Assembly: GCA_963971535.1 (NCBI GenBank)
Contig: OZ020589.1
Coordinates: forward strand, 77,132,811-77,196,810
DNA: 64,000 bases
Reading direction: 5' to 3'
DNA from: Notolepis coatsorum
Lineage: Eukaryota; Chordata; Actinopteri; Aulopiformes; Paralepididae
Of this stretch, positions 48,368 to 60,293 are shown one piece after another. The position numbers and the translations under genes were made by a program. The number at the start of each line of letters is the position of its first letter. Position 1 is the first letter of the stretch. The notes under the pieces are model-generated. The model ran no database searches, was not told the DNA's origin, and saw only the letters and a program-made list of their open reading frames with translations.

Positions 48368-48839
48368 CACTAGACCAGGTATGTGCACACATAGAGCCCA
48401 AGGGGTGCTTGAGCACCTGCCTTTTTGAGCCTCATAAAAAAGTGCCCTTTTTGAAAAATAAAATAAAAAAAGATTCTTTTTTACCGTTACGCATATAGAC
48501 TGCCCTTCCAACTGAAAAATGTCAGGATAGAATAAAAATATTAGGTAAAGAGAGAGAGATGCCCCATATTCCATTGCAGTTTGCATGGCCTCCTCAGCGT
48601 GCCTCTCCACGGACCTATATATTTTATGCATAGCATGGGTGGTGATGGGAGCATGTCTATGTTCCCCGGGTCCTATGTTCCCCGGGTCCCATGTTGCCCG
48701 GTAGCCTGTAACTGTTCCGCAACAGTAAGTGACTTCCGGGGTAGGCCTGATTGGCCCCGACAGGCACGTGACGCGGCAAACTCAGGACGCGCAACGAGGC
48801 TGCTGAGAGCTGTCGCGCGGAAATAGGCTGTCTATTGCC

Positions 48840-49125
48840 ATTCTCTAACACAAACTCTAACCTTAACCAGCTCCTTAACAGCGCCTAAACTTAACCGTTC
48901 TAACCTTAACCAACTCCGAAACAATGCCTAACCTTAACCTTAACCATAACCATGCCTAACCTTAACCATAGAAAGAATATTGCCATTCTCTAAGACAAAC
49001 TCTAACCTTAACCAGCTCCTTAACAGCGCCTAAACTTAACCGTTCTAACCTTAACCAACTCCGAAACAATGCCTAACCTTAACCTTAACCTTAACCATGC
49101 CTAACCTTAACCGGCGAAAGAATAC
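48840..49125. repeat. Duplicated CCTTAAC-rich segment
   Basis: A unit of about 140 bp (TTGCCATTCTCTAA ... AACCTTAACC) occurs twice in tandem and is itself made of degenerate CTAACCTTAAC repeats. It differs from vertebrate telomere repeat (CCCTAA). Confidence 0.85.
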
Positions 49126-49157
49126 ACGTTAAAAAAAAAATCACGTTAAAAAAAAAA

Positions 49158-49236
49158 GATTTGATGGGATTCGAACTCACCAACAACGGACCGCAGGATC
49201 GCAGGACCGCTGCTCTGCCAGGTGAGCTGAAGCGCC
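49158..49236 (-). other. tRNA-like sequence (pol III promoter-like)
   Basis: On the minus strand, GGCGCTTCAGCTCACCTGGC resembles an acceptor start and A box, and GAGTTCGAATCCC is a good B box. The whole spans about 79 nt, like a tRNA body. The anticodon arm is distorted by a duplicated GGTCCTGCGATCC-type motif and there is no clean acceptor stem. It is a tRNA-derived fragment, not a functional tRNA gene. Confidence 0.6.
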
Positions 49237-49539
49237 GAATGAAAGTCATGGCGTATTTGGACGGTTACGTAATTCCGCAAGCTCTGCCGCTCGGCTCCGC
49301 GGAGCGTGCCGCGCGGCAGAGAAAGTTGCGCGTCACGTGCCTGTCGGGGCCAATCAGGCCTACCCCGGAAGTAACTTACTGTTGCGGATAAGCTATAAGC
49401 TGCCCGGTAGCGATAGATAGTCAGACCACCAGCCCTAATTCCAAACTCTAACCTTAACCAGTTCGAAACAAGGCGGACATTAATAATTAATAAAATAATA
49501 AAAATGTCAATCAATCAATCAATCAATCGGGGAACATAG

Positions 49540-50230
49540 GACCCGGGGAACATAGGGATGACCCTGTGGTGATGATGATGATAGAAACCGCTGTGGCGCA
49601 TACAGTTGAATGCTGGTATTACACTAATTGAGGGACACAAAGAAGTCAAGTCCGATGGGATTTGGGAATCTCAAATACAAATCGGGATTGGAATAAAAAA
49701 GGCATTTATATTAAACAATACAGAATATACAGCACTTCTTGGGGTCTGTAGGGTAAGCACTTATTCCCTCCCCCCTGAACATTTATGGAGATGTATGGGC
49801 CTTTTAAGTCAGTGATAAAGGTGTCTTTCAAGGATAAGTGAGCTCCTGCACTGATTATTATAGTTCAATATTCAATATTTGAAGGACCCGGGGAACATAG
49901 GGATGACCCTGTGGTGATAATGATGATAGAAACCGCTGTGGCGCATACAGTTGAATGCTGGTATTACACTAATTGAGGGACACAAAGAAGTCAAGTCCGA
50001 TGGGATTTGGGAATCTCAAATACAAATCGGGATTGGAATAAAAAAGGCATTTATATTAAACAATACAGAATATACAGCACTTCTTGGGGTCTGTAGGGTA
50101 AGCACTTATTCCCTCCCCCCTGAACATTTATGGAGATGTTTGGGCCTTTTAAGTCAGTGATAAAGGTGTCTTTCAAGGATAAGTGAGCTCCTGCACTGAT
50201 TATTATAGTTCAATATTCAATATTTGATCA
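49540..50230. repeat. 345-bp direct tandem duplication
   Basis: GACCCGGGGAACATAGGGAT at about 49541 and again at about 49886 starts two copies of the same 345-bp unit, nearly identical (for example ATGATGATG versus ATAATGATG and TGTATGGG versus TGTTTGGG). The unit carries the right terminus of the foldback element. The two 69-codon frames starting MNAGITLIEG are duplicates with no recognisable family. Confidence 0.93.
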
Positions 50231-50383
50231 CCAAAACCCCCCAAAAAGCATAAAAAGGGGGCCCCCGCCCGAAAAGGGCCCTTAAAAAATGCGCGCTCGG
50301 TTATAACACACACAGGTATAGTGCCCTTTTCAGCCTTTGAGCACCTGCCCCTCTAAAGTCCTGTGCACGTCCCTGCACTAGAC

Positions 50384-50893
50384 TGACTCACAGGTTTCTG
50401 GGAAGACAATAAATTGATTAGCAAGGCTATTTCTCAACCATCCTTTTTTGGGCGTGTTTCCAGTTATGCAATACATTAAAGAATGGTTGGAGCACAAAGC
50501 AGTATGTACTGCCAGGCATCTGTTGAAAATAACTGGATAGTGTCAAACCTGTTCAGATTCTGCTATAGAGAATGTGGAGTTGACGTCGGGCGGGGAGTTA
50601 AGACGGTTGCTATACGGCATTCTGAGAGGATTCCTCTGGTTGACTGTTGACAGGTGGTTTTTTTGGGTTAAAGGATGATTTGGAGGTGTTGTGAGAAGAG
50701 CTGCCATAGAAAATGTCATGGCCGTCATGGGAGAAAGTGTTTCTTCATCCCTTCCTCCGTTTTTGACATTTTGCAGTTTTAGCGATTTCTCAATACAATA
50801 TGATGGAAAGTGAACCATCCAAGATGGCGATACAGTAACATATTCTATATTTTGATGATGTTAATTATACAGTATTTAATGGTGGATTTGAAC
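50384..50893. other. Intergenic DNA, nothing recognised
   Basis: Unclassified sequence between the hAT and the long inverted repeat; no credible coding frame. Confidence 0.55.
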
Positions 50894-53414
50894 CTCTTAA
50901 GCCCGGAGCCCTATTCTCTGAAAATCAGCCTAAAATACAGACCTAAGTAAATGGAATATTGCTCCACTTCTGCAAGGTCCATTTGCATGTGCTTGGTATT
51001 TAGGGACATCTATGGACCTCAGTGAATGTATTCCCAGTGTCCGAAATATTGTGTCTATTCCATAACCCTGACCAAAACGAAATTAAAATCGATCTAATAA
51101 CACTTTAACCTATTGTTAAACTAACGTATTGATGATAATATACATTATAAATGCTGTTGTGACATGGTTATGATGTTTATACTTGAATACGTTTGAAAAA
51201 AAACGATACTTTTGTGAAACAGTCTGGAGAGATTGATTTATGACATGATGTCATTGTCATTAAATGGAATATTGCTCCACTTCTGCAAGGTCCATTTGCA
51301 TGTGCTTGGTATTTAGGGACATATATGGACCTCAGTGAATGTATTCCCAGTGTCAAAAATATTGTGTCTATTACTAGGCTTGCTTAAATTGTGATGAAAC
51401 AAAGGAGAATATGAATTATGATTTTTCTTTGCATCTTTGACAGTGAATAACACCATGCTAAAAATAATCAGACATGAATAACTGCCACTGAACTCGTTCA
51501 GTACCTTCTTGAGACCACAAAAAGGGAAGATGATTAAACAGAAGGTTTTGTAGATACAGTACTGAATTCTCCCATCCGGACCAATGCAATTTGAAATATT
51601 ATAGAATATAGAATAGCAGGCTCATAAATTACCTTATTATAGCCAATTCGCACATTTATGGATTGTGCCAAAGCTTATATTTCAAATGCCCGAGTTCAAT
51701 TTGGATTTAGTATCACCAGGCGTGCATAAGAACAGATAATGAAATCTACTGTATGTACAGTAGGTTTATTATTCTGGCCAGAGTGCCGCCCTTTTGATAC
51801 TAATTTCAAATCTGATTGTTGCTACATGCTAAAAATAGGGAAGAGAAACTAACTGCGCTCCAATATATGTCAAAAACTTTAGGTTTTGTGGTATATTATC
51901 CAGAGTAATATTAATAAAATTCATACAGAAGTAATTTGCTTGAAGCCCCATAGAGGCCTTTGGGAATTCCAACGTTCATTCAAAGCTCTTGATGTCCTCT
52001 TCAATATGGCGTCAAAAGAACTACAATTCCCATCTGTAAATGTTTCTAAATAGCTGACTTTCCCGATCAAAACAGCTAAAAGCGCACTAATAACACTTTA
52101 ACATATTGGTAAACTAACGTATTGATGATAATATACATTATAACTGCTGTTGTGACATGGTTATGATGTTTATACTTGAATACATTTGAGGAAAAAAACA
52201 ATACTTTTGTCAGACAGTCTGGAGAGGTTGATTTATGACGTGATCTCATTTTGGGACCGGTACCGGCCCCGTCGGGCTTAAGCTCTTCCGCCCGTGCGGT
52301 CCGTCGGCGGACCACAAATGACATCATGTCATAAATCAATCTCTCCAGACTGTATCGTTTTTTTTTCAAACTTATTCAAGTATAAACATCATAACCATGT
52401 CACAACAGCATTTATAATGTATATTATCATCAATACGTTAGTTTAACAATAGGTTCAAGTGTTATTAGATCGATTTTAATTTCGTTTTGGTCAGGGTTAT
52501 TTCGCAAGAGGCGACCATTTTGGAAAACCTTGAACCATGGGAATTGTAGTTTTCTTGCGGCCATTTTGTAGATGACATCCATAGCTCTGGATCTGCGTTG
52601 GAATTTTTTCAAAACTACACTTCCTGAAAACCTCTATGGGGTTCAAGGTACATAGTTCTGTATGCATTTTTTTAATAACTCTTATTATTCGCAATAATAA
52701 GCCACAAAACGTAACGGTATTGCATTATTTTGAAGCACAGTTAGTTTCTCTTCCCTATTTTTAGCATGCAGCAACAATTAGATTTGAAATTAGTTTCAAA
52801 CGGTTGCACCCTGGTCAAAATAAAAAAGTACAGTAGATTACAGTAGATTTCATTATCTGTTCTTATGCACGCCTGGTGATACTAAATCCAAATTGAACCC
52901 AGCCATTTGAAAGATAATATATGTATATAAATAAATGTGAGAATTGGCTATAATAAGGTAATTTATAAGCCTGCTATTCTATATTCTATAATAATATTTC
53001 AAATAGCATTGGTCCGAATGGGAGAATTCAGTACTGTATCTACAAAACCTTCTGTTTAATCATCTTCCCTTTATTCATTTCCTTAGATGTTTTGTACACA
53101 TGATCTCAAGAAGGTACTGAATGACATCAGTGGCAGTTCTTCATGTCTGGTCATTATTAGCATGGTGTTATTCACTGTCAAATATGCAAAGAAAAATCAT
53201 AATTCATATTCTCCTTTGTTTCATCACAATTTAAGCAAGCCTAGTAATATACACAATATTTCTGACACTGGGAATACATTCACTGAGGTCCATAGATGTC
53301 CATAGATACCAAGAATATGCAAATGGTATTGTAGAAGTGGAGCAATATTCCATTTACTAGGTATGTATTTTAGGCAGATTTTTTGAAAATAGGCTCTGGG
53401 TGGAAGAGGTTAAG
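50894..53414. repeat. Long imperfect inverted repeat (foldback), TTAA-bounded
   Basis: Left: CTCTTAAGCCC, then AAAATCAGCCTAAAATACAG and AAATGGAATATTGCTCCACT. Right (inverted): CTTAACCTCTTCCACCC, then AATCTGCCTAAAATACAT and AAATGGAATATTGCTCCACT. TTAA lies at both tips. Inner arms match over long stretches, for example GATGATAATATACATTATAA at 51131 and 52128 and its inverse at 52418. A direct duplication of the outer motif occurs at 50949 and 51259. The centre (52243-52310) holds another TTAAGCTCTTCC end-like motif, so two elements may be fused head to head. No coding capacity. Confidence 0.75.
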
Positions 53415-54744
53415 TTGCCTCCTAATGATTAACACTTTGATCACCATGGTTAAATTCATAATTTACCATCCCTAGCCAGCTCTATTTGTCTATGGAGAAG
53501 TTCCCCTTCTTTGCAGGGCTATAACTTTTTAAATTCTATTGCTAAATTGACATTATTATGGCCCATTCAATGTCCTATATATATTGTTCAGGGTGTAGCA
53601 ACGTTATACTTTTTCATTCACATATTCATACTAAAATATGGTCTAAAGTATAAGTATGTTTTTATCGTTTTCTGCAGCTTTCTCCAGAACTTGATTTATA
53701 GCGCCAAATGCATTATATTGATGATCAAATACAGTTTGGTAGCGATCGGTGCCAGATAAAAAATTTCAACTGGAGGTACTTCTAGAAGTTACTACGTATC
53801 ATCTGATGATGACCGGATGGGCGGGGGGTCGTTTATAATTCCGTGGGCAACGTTATATCATTCATCTAGTGTGGGTCATATGATCATCAGAGCAGTTTAT
53901 ATGGAACACGTTAGAAAATAACGCTGGATCTTACCGTATCTTCCTCGCGCCGTTGGACGATCAGCTTGGAGTAGACAATTTTCGATTATGGGATGTTGAT
54001 CTAGATTAACCATTTCCAGGTTGTATAATACTATATACGTCCAAATAACGTTGTTTATTGAGTTAGGGCGAGCAATTGATTATCCAGTGTGTCGAGATGG
54101 AGTCCGGCTAACGATCGCGAGTGCCCGGACGAAATATGGATGAGCACTTCCTGTTTGGCGCGTCACTTCCTGTTGGCCGATCTGCCGATCGGCCACCAGA
54201 TGGCGCTCTTGAACCGTTAGACAGTTGAGTGGAGCTCAGCAGTATAGCTCAGGTCCCCGGAGGAGAAATATGATTTCGATCACAGATTTTTTAAATATTG
54301 ATATCAAAGACGAGTTACGGCGTCTTCGGCAGAATGAGCATGGCGAGCAAAGACGAGTTACGGCGTTCCCGGCGATTAAAGTGTTAAACAACAAAACTAT
54401 CGCATCCTTCGCATGGCCTATCACACATGTTACGTTTCAGCGATTGGGCCGATTGCAAAATAAATCTTCATTGTTTTTGGTGAAGTGCCCCTTTATGCTC
54501 TAAGATTAAAATGCTAACACTATAACATTTAATTCAGAATTCCCTCTTGGGTTCGTCAGTACTGTTTTCTCACCAACAAACAGCTGGCTAACTTCTTCTA
54601 TGATAATCTTTGACCAATCACACGCAAAGCCACAAAGTTCTCTGAACTGAGGTTGACACACACAACCATGTCTTCACTCTGGTAATGAGATTGCGCAGAC
54701 ATTAGCGGACCTTTTCAAGTAAAAAGATCTTTGAGTGGCTGAGG
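53415..54744. other. Unclassified repeat-like DNA
   Basis: No recognisable gene. 54115-54240 contains CCTGTTTGGCGCGTCACTTC and CCGATCTGCCGATCGGCCAC, GC-rich words unlike the surroundings that may be part of an old DNA element. A 92-codon frame at 54225-54503 has no recognisable domain and contains two copies of RRVTAFP/ELRRL-like coding from a short internal duplication (GACGAGTTACGGCGT). Confidence 0.4.
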
Positions 54745-54880
54745 TGCAGTGATTGATTGATTGAGTGAAAACTTTATTAACAGATTGCAGAATGGGTACA
54801 ATACAAACTGCTAAGAGGATGAAGACCAGAAAAATACTTTCGTCTTGTTTACATAAGGGTCCTCCATTTTCAATTCATCA
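54745..54880 (-). repeat. Retroelement 3' end with (ATCA)n tail
   Basis: GATTGATTGATTGAGTGAAA then ACTTTATTAACAGATTGCAG, AATGGGTACAATACAAACTG and GGGTCCTCCATTTTCAATTC. The same family as 27968-28200, in the same orientation. Confidence 0.8.
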
Positions 54881-55769
54881 AGAGTGGATGGACAAATAGG
54901 CTGTAATAATTGCTCCGCTGCCCAAGGAAATGGCATCAAGGCCGGCGAGTCACATGGCATCCAGCCAGCACCTCCTCCCATTATTGAGAAGTCTGCTGCG
55001 CACTGTTCTCCCGGATGCTAATCAGTCTCCCAGAGACCCCAGCCCTGTGTGGTTAGTACAGATTTATAGCATGTCTCAGTCCTCCACTTTTATTAAAGAT
55101 GATATTTCACACAAAAAGAAAAAAGAGAGAGGGGGGGGGGGTTGGAGGGAGGCGGGGGGGGGCATCTCCAGACAACTGTTAAAATGCAATGCAAAGTTTC
55201 AGGCATGAAAGGCGAAAACTGTAGGATTATTCCAGTTATTCCACAGAGGGTGAAAGAAGAGGAACGAATGTGGAACAAAAACATCAAAGGGGCACAGAAG
55301 AAGGGGAGAAAGAGAGGAAAAGCTGTGAAATATTTAACACTGGGACAACAGGTGGTCAAGAGTGCAAGGCTATGGTTTACCATGAATTATGGATGCCGTG
55401 CTTTACATTTCATTTTCACCTAATTGAAAAAGAAGAGAGATTTCTTTTCGTTCTTTTTTTAACAACATATTTTTTTTCTTTGGATGTAATTAAATGGCAA
55501 TTAGGCAGCATGGTTTAAATATAGATAATAACCACAGGTAAAAGGCAATGGTTACAGGATTTAGGCCGACTGTTGAAGGCTGGCTATGAGAAGTCAAGAT
55601 AACGTTAATGTATTTGAAAAAGCTATTTAAAAAATGTCCTGGTAATTTGAAAAAAGAAACAAAAAAGAAACACCTCTGGTTTGATTTGTCATGGGGGACA
55701 TTTGTTTCTTGGTTGATGAGAATGTGCATATCACAGGTTGACCTTAATCGACTTCAAAAAAATCCAGGG
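54881..55769. other. Intergenic DNA, unique-looking
   Basis: No gene recognised. 54920-55060 and 55380-55560 (GATGTAATTAAATGGCAATT) have a single-copy, possibly conserved non-coding look. G-rich runs occur at 55131-55162. Confidence 0.45.
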
Positions 55770-58700
55770 TAGTAGGTTCCCGAACAGCGACACAGACACA
55801 GCAGATGAAAGTTATAACAAGGTGCTTTATTTGTTCATTTAACCTTACAAGCCAGAAACAGATTTGTGCTTAAATATTCCTTTTGGTAATCGCAAATTTC
55901 AATGCGCATTTCAGTTTAAGAATGAGGTACGTATTTCATTCATGGGAACCCAGCTGCAAAGATTTTGGCCAGTTACAAAGACCGTTTCATGCATTCAGGA
56001 ATCCGGAGGCGGATTTTCGTAAATCTGTTGGTACAAATTCTTTACCAAGATATTTACAAAGGTACACTACTTACGAACACGTTCGAGAATGAGGACCAAT
56101 GATAAACAATGTATATTGGTGTTTTCAGTGATCATTGTATTTGACTCATTCATGTAAAAGCCATATATCATTGTGTACTTAGTCACCTCATACTTAGTCA
56201 TACTCAAATTTGGTATGTTCTGTTTCGTTATGGCTTCGCTCAGCACCAGTTGCACTGTACTTCACTTCGTGCACGAGCACTGAATAAAAAATTCCACCAT
56301 GTACCTTTACATCCCAACATTCATCTGGCCACACCCCCATCCGCTTACCTTCATAAGCAGGTGTGTGGTCACCTACTCGCCTCCTTCTTCACTTTCACCA
56401 CAAGGAAGTGCCTTCGGTCAGATCCCCACTTGACGAGGTTGTTAGTAGAAGAAAGTTTGAAAACAAAAGAAGATACGTTGACATCATATCTTTATTTTCT
56501 CTCTCACTATTTTCGAGAAAATACGGCGATATTGTCTTCGTTACTGGCAGCCTTTTCGTATTAGGAGCTCACGCTGCTGACATGCTCCCCAGCTACAGTC
56601 CTCCTTGCTGCGGCTGGATGGGGTTGCACCGACTGTTGTGAGAAGCGGTTGTTTCCAGGTTGGGTACGTACTGTTTTGCTTGCGAGCTCTGGTTGTTGTT
56701 GATGCTGTGGGGGTTAGCAATTTACGAATAACAATTTACGAAACGCAGACTCCAGATTGGGGTCCTCTGCTCGGCTTAAACGGCGGTCGGAGGATCTTGG
56801 TCTGACGCCCATGATGGTCAATCTAGTGGGCCGCGACCAGGTCCTGGTGTACCCAGGATTCTCGAGCGGATGCTTCTCTGTCCCGTGCAGGCCCCATCTT
56901 TCATATTCAAATGAAAGTATACCCTAACGAGGAAATGTGGGCATAGGATCTTCTTTATCGGGAGTTCCATGCTCAAAGTCGGCTGCAGCCCGAAATGGGA
57001 ACTGTGCTGGCCCCGCTATATGTCTGGATCACCGTTGAAAACTGTGTTCTGACATTCTTTTTCTTTTCCCTCTTAGGGGAGGGACTTGGACAGCGGCCTG
57101 TCTGAAGTGTGGCTTGTTATGTCGTTGTGTACAGTTCAGGTGATAGCTGCTTAGCTTGCGTGCTAGTTGTGGACTACTGTGTTAACCAGTCAGCTGTTAG
57201 CTGCGACGCTAGCCCGCTGTGTTACCAGGCTAGTAAACGTTAGCTTGTTGCTATCAGTCGGATAGCTGCTTAGCTGGCGTGCTAGTTGTGGCCTACTGTG
57301 TTAGCCAGTCAGCTGTTAGCTGCGGCGTTAGCTCGCTGTGTTTACCAGGCTAGTAAACGTTAGCTTGTTACTATCAGTCGAACGGCTGTTAGCTTAATGC
57401 TACACTGTTGAACGTTTTCTATGACTATAACATGCCTTAAACACTCTGACTACGACGTCATCTTTGACAGAGGATGTTAGTCGAACCTACACCGGAGCCC
57501 TGCCAGCGAGGACTGCGTCAACATGGAGAAACGTAGCGGCTGGGTGGCGCAGCGACGCTACCCTCGTCGCCGACACAAGAGATGCTGTGTTCATCTTCGG
57601 TGTCCCGTTAGCCAGATTGCAGTTCGCTTGGCCTGCGCTCAGGGTAGGAAGGTCCCGACCGGACTTTAAACACTTCTTCTTTCCTTCCCTTCTAAATGTT
57701 TTGTAATAGCGATGTTTTCCAAAACGTGTGTTGCTGCAATAGATTGAGGATACGACGCGTGTTGTGTGTGAATTGTCTTGTCACTGGTATAGCTTATCTC
57801 TCCATAGAAATCGGGTTGTTGTTACATGTGTAAAAATGATCTGGTTAGTTGTGATGAGAACATGTGTGTTCATGTAACGTGAACTCACAACTAAGGGGGT
57901 TAATTAACCTAGGATAATCGAGGATTCTGTATTCTCTCGTTATGAAAAACGGCGTTCCTCTGTAGCAAGAGTGTACTTTTGCCATTTTTTGTTTTGATGA
58001 AGGGTTGTGTGTGTCTTGTGATCTACAACTGGGTTAGGTTTGGCCACAGAAGCACATGTGTAAGTCTGGTACCGGGGCTCTTTCAGGGGGCCCTCTCTAT
58101 TCTGTGTTTTTTTCCTTAGTAAAAATCAGATAGCAGGTTAGCACATGAGCTATGTGAAGCTATTAGATACTTCATGTAGCAGACTATGACTGTGTCATGC
58201 TCTATTTGTCATTACATCGTATCATGGGTGTGGGGTCGTAAAGGGGTGAACTGGTAATCCTTTCCTCCCATTTTCTGATTGGTCAGGGGTTAAAACCTCC
58301 TGTCCTTCAAGGTTCCTGTTACGTTGCTGTTCGGCACGTTACAGGGTGGGGGGGGGGGGGGGGTTTCCTGGTCCCATGCCCTGGAAGATTGGGCGTGTGC
58401 ACCGCGGAAATTCCCCCGCCATAGAGTACGTCACTGAGCGTGTCTCTGTTGGTAAGACTTCCGTGAGTTGTTCAGGTCCATGTTATGGATCTGTTTTCAG
58501 GGAGTTGTCAGAGCTCCTCCTCACGAAGCTCCTCCTCGGGCCTTCTGTGAGTTCGGACTCTCCTTCCCTGTGAGGGAGCCTCCTCAGAGTTCAGAGCCTC
58601 CTCCTCAGATTGTCAAGGTGAGTAGAACTTCAAAAGGGAGTTCTGCTCTATTGTGTGTGTATTCGATTTGATTATTGAGTGTGTATTGGTTCAGTGCCTC

Positions 58701-59466
58701 CTCCTCGGAGAGCCCTAACCCAAGTATTACATAGCTCAATTTTGCAATATATTCTTTTCAATCTATACAGCTCGCGTGGGAAGTCTCTCTGGGGATTTCC
58801 ATCTCCTCCCTATGGCGAGGGTGGTGGGATGTAAAAATGTAATACCCTCAGCTGCGTCACGTGGGATTCATGTCAGTCTGTGTTTCTTTCTTTTTTGAAT
58901 AAAAAGAGGAAGGTACATGAAGCACGACGGCTCCGTGTCGTTCTCCCAGGCGACTTGGAGGAACAATGTTTGGTGTCTTGCTAGACTATCCATTGCTGTG
59001 TTTGGGTCTCGACGCATACATAGTGCTGGCTCGGTGTGTTTCTGTTAAAGAATCACGCAGGGGCTAAGTGCGCCTTGGTTGCTTGTTAAAACAGCGTTTT
59101 TATAGGGCAACTGGGATGGAGTTTTGTCTCTTCCGAGCGCCAGTTTACTAGGTTGTCTCGATGAATTCTCGTTCATATCTGGGGGATGTTAACGGAATAG
59201 ATCAGAACATAGGTAGAGGGGTCTCACGCCCTTGGGGTGGGCCACTGAGCACGGTCCAAATGGGGACCGTCTGGGTGGCGCCCTCTTTTCATGTTTTAGA
59301 TCGACACGCATACCTACCCCCTCTTCTGGAGTGGGCATGTCGGCATGGTTAGGACACAGGACTGGTCTGGTCGCGCTGGTCCAGGTCAGTTAACCCGTTG
59401 TCCGCCGGGGATGCAGATCTGCTGTTTTGGTACCCTGAGGGACTTGTGCTCTGCACTATCGTAATG
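55770..59466. other. Unclassified 3.7-kb region upstream of 5S-like sequence
   Basis: There are only short frames without recognisable domains. Features seen: a CTAGC/TTAGC-rich tandem repeat at 57140-57385, a G-run at 58346-58363, and CTCCTCCTC-rich repeats at 58510-58720. The start (55797-55840) resembles the antisense of a polyadenylated 3' end. It may include the 5' region of the L1 at 60621, or another retroelement; I cannot tell. Confidence 0.35.
57140..57385. repeat. 120-bp tandem repeat, two copies
   Basis: GATAGCTGCTTAGCTTGCGT and GATAGCTGCTTAGCTGGCGT, about 120 bp apart, start two copies that include CCAGTCAGCTGTTAGCTGCG and ACCAGGCTAGTAAACGTTAG. Confidence 0.88.
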
Positions 59467-59586
59467 GCTTACGGCCATACCAACCTGTACACGCCCGATC
59501 TCGTCCGATCTCGGAAGCTAAGCAGGTTCGGTCCTGGTTAGTACTTGGTTGGGAGACCGCCTGGGAATACCAAGTGTGGTGTGCTT
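59467..59586 (+). rRNA. 5S rRNA-like sequence, probable pseudogene or captured promoter
   Basis: The 120-nt segment follows vertebrate 5S rRNA closely: GCTTACGGCCATACC at the start, CGCCCGATCTCGTCCGATCT, CGGAAGCTAAGCAGG (A box), and TTAGTACTTGGTTGGGAGAC (C box, one change from GGATGGG). The 3' strand of helix I is damaged: GTGTGGTGTGCTT replaces the GTAAGCTT-type end that should pair with GCTTAC. No T-run terminator follows directly. The internal pol III control region is nearly intact. It sits about 1.15 kb upstream of the L1 endonuclease frame. It may be a solitary 5S pseudogene, a 5S repeat hit by an L1, or a 5S-derived promoter of a retroelement. Confidence 0.85.
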
Positions 59587-60166
59587 AGGGCTGGTTCTCC
59601 ATTCTTTTCGCTCCTCACTCACGTGTGGCGAAGAGGGGGCTGTTGGGGTGGTCTTGGACCTCCTCTGGTAACCCTGTGCTTCCCGTGCCGCCGGGCCCGG
59701 TCCGAAGTAAAGTTTCGTTGATACCGTAGGCCTGGGATAACCCTTTTTTGAAAACTGAAACACTTGTATTGCGGTATAGCCGGTGTATACCCGCAGGTGT
59801 GTTTTGGAGTTTTTTCTTGAGGGGTTATAGGAACAACCACCGTCTGTACCGAGAGGGTAGTTGATTCCCTGGTGTGTTGGAGCAGAGTCAACTCCCGGGT
59901 TACCCGGTTGAGTGTGCCCCTGCACGTTCATGACGTCTGCCAATCATGTCAGCCTTCTCTGCCTCGACCCCTCTGGGTGGTTTTTTTTTAATGGAGGCTT
60001 TGTCATGGTGATCAACAACGCCAGCATACGCCCCTTCCGCCGGGGGGGCTGTTTCAGCTGACTCCTTTGGCGCCTGTCTCGTCCGCAGTGCTCCAGGCTC
60101 AGGTTACAGCCTGCTGCCTGGTTTCCCCGGTGCGCTGCCTGCTTCCGTTGGTTAACCTTTTTGGGT

Positions 60167-60178
60167 GCTTACGGCCAT
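60167..60178 (+). other. Second 5S rRNA 5' end (12 nt)
   Basis: GCTTACGGCCAT, the first twelve bases of 5S rRNA, recurs 700 bp after the first copy and then diverges (GCTGCC instead of ACCACC). A match this short could be chance or the stub of a second 5S unit. Confidence 0.35.
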
Positions 60179-60293
60179 GCTGCCTGCCTGTGTTTCAGAA
60201 TCAGTGTGCCAGGCGGTGTGCTATTGGGGGGAAAGGGCCCGCTCTCAATGGAGGTATATTTTTCATTTTTCACACTATTTTTATTACATTAAT

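Larger units (their letters stand above)
48657..49558. mobile_element. Foldback element with CTATGTTCCCCGGGTCC termini
   Basis: The left end has CTATGTTCCCCGGGTCCTAT and the right end the inverse ATAGGACCCGGGGAACATAG. Longer inner arms (48695-48830 and 49280-49420) share GGGTAGGCCTGATTGGCCCC and ACAGGCACGTGACGC in inverted form. There is no clear target duplication and no transposase, so the superfamily is unknown. The spacer holds a duplicated CCTTAA-rich segment and a tRNA-like sequence. Confidence 0.75.
48368..50383. mobile_element. Non-autonomous hAT element with nested foldback
   Basis: The duplication CACTAGAC (48368-48375, 50376-50383) bounds 48376-50375 (2,000 bp). Termini are CAGGTATGTGCACAC and, reversed, CAGGGACGTGCACAG. 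Both ends share GAGCACCTGCC and AAAGTGCCC/AAAAGGGCAC. No transposase. It contains a foldback element (48657-49558) and a 345-bp tandem duplication. Confidence 0.9.

Noticed and set aside
48840..49125. Interstitial telomere repeat
   Set aside because: Units are CCTTAA/CTAACCTTAAC, not CCCTAA, and are part of a duplicated segment in a foldback element.
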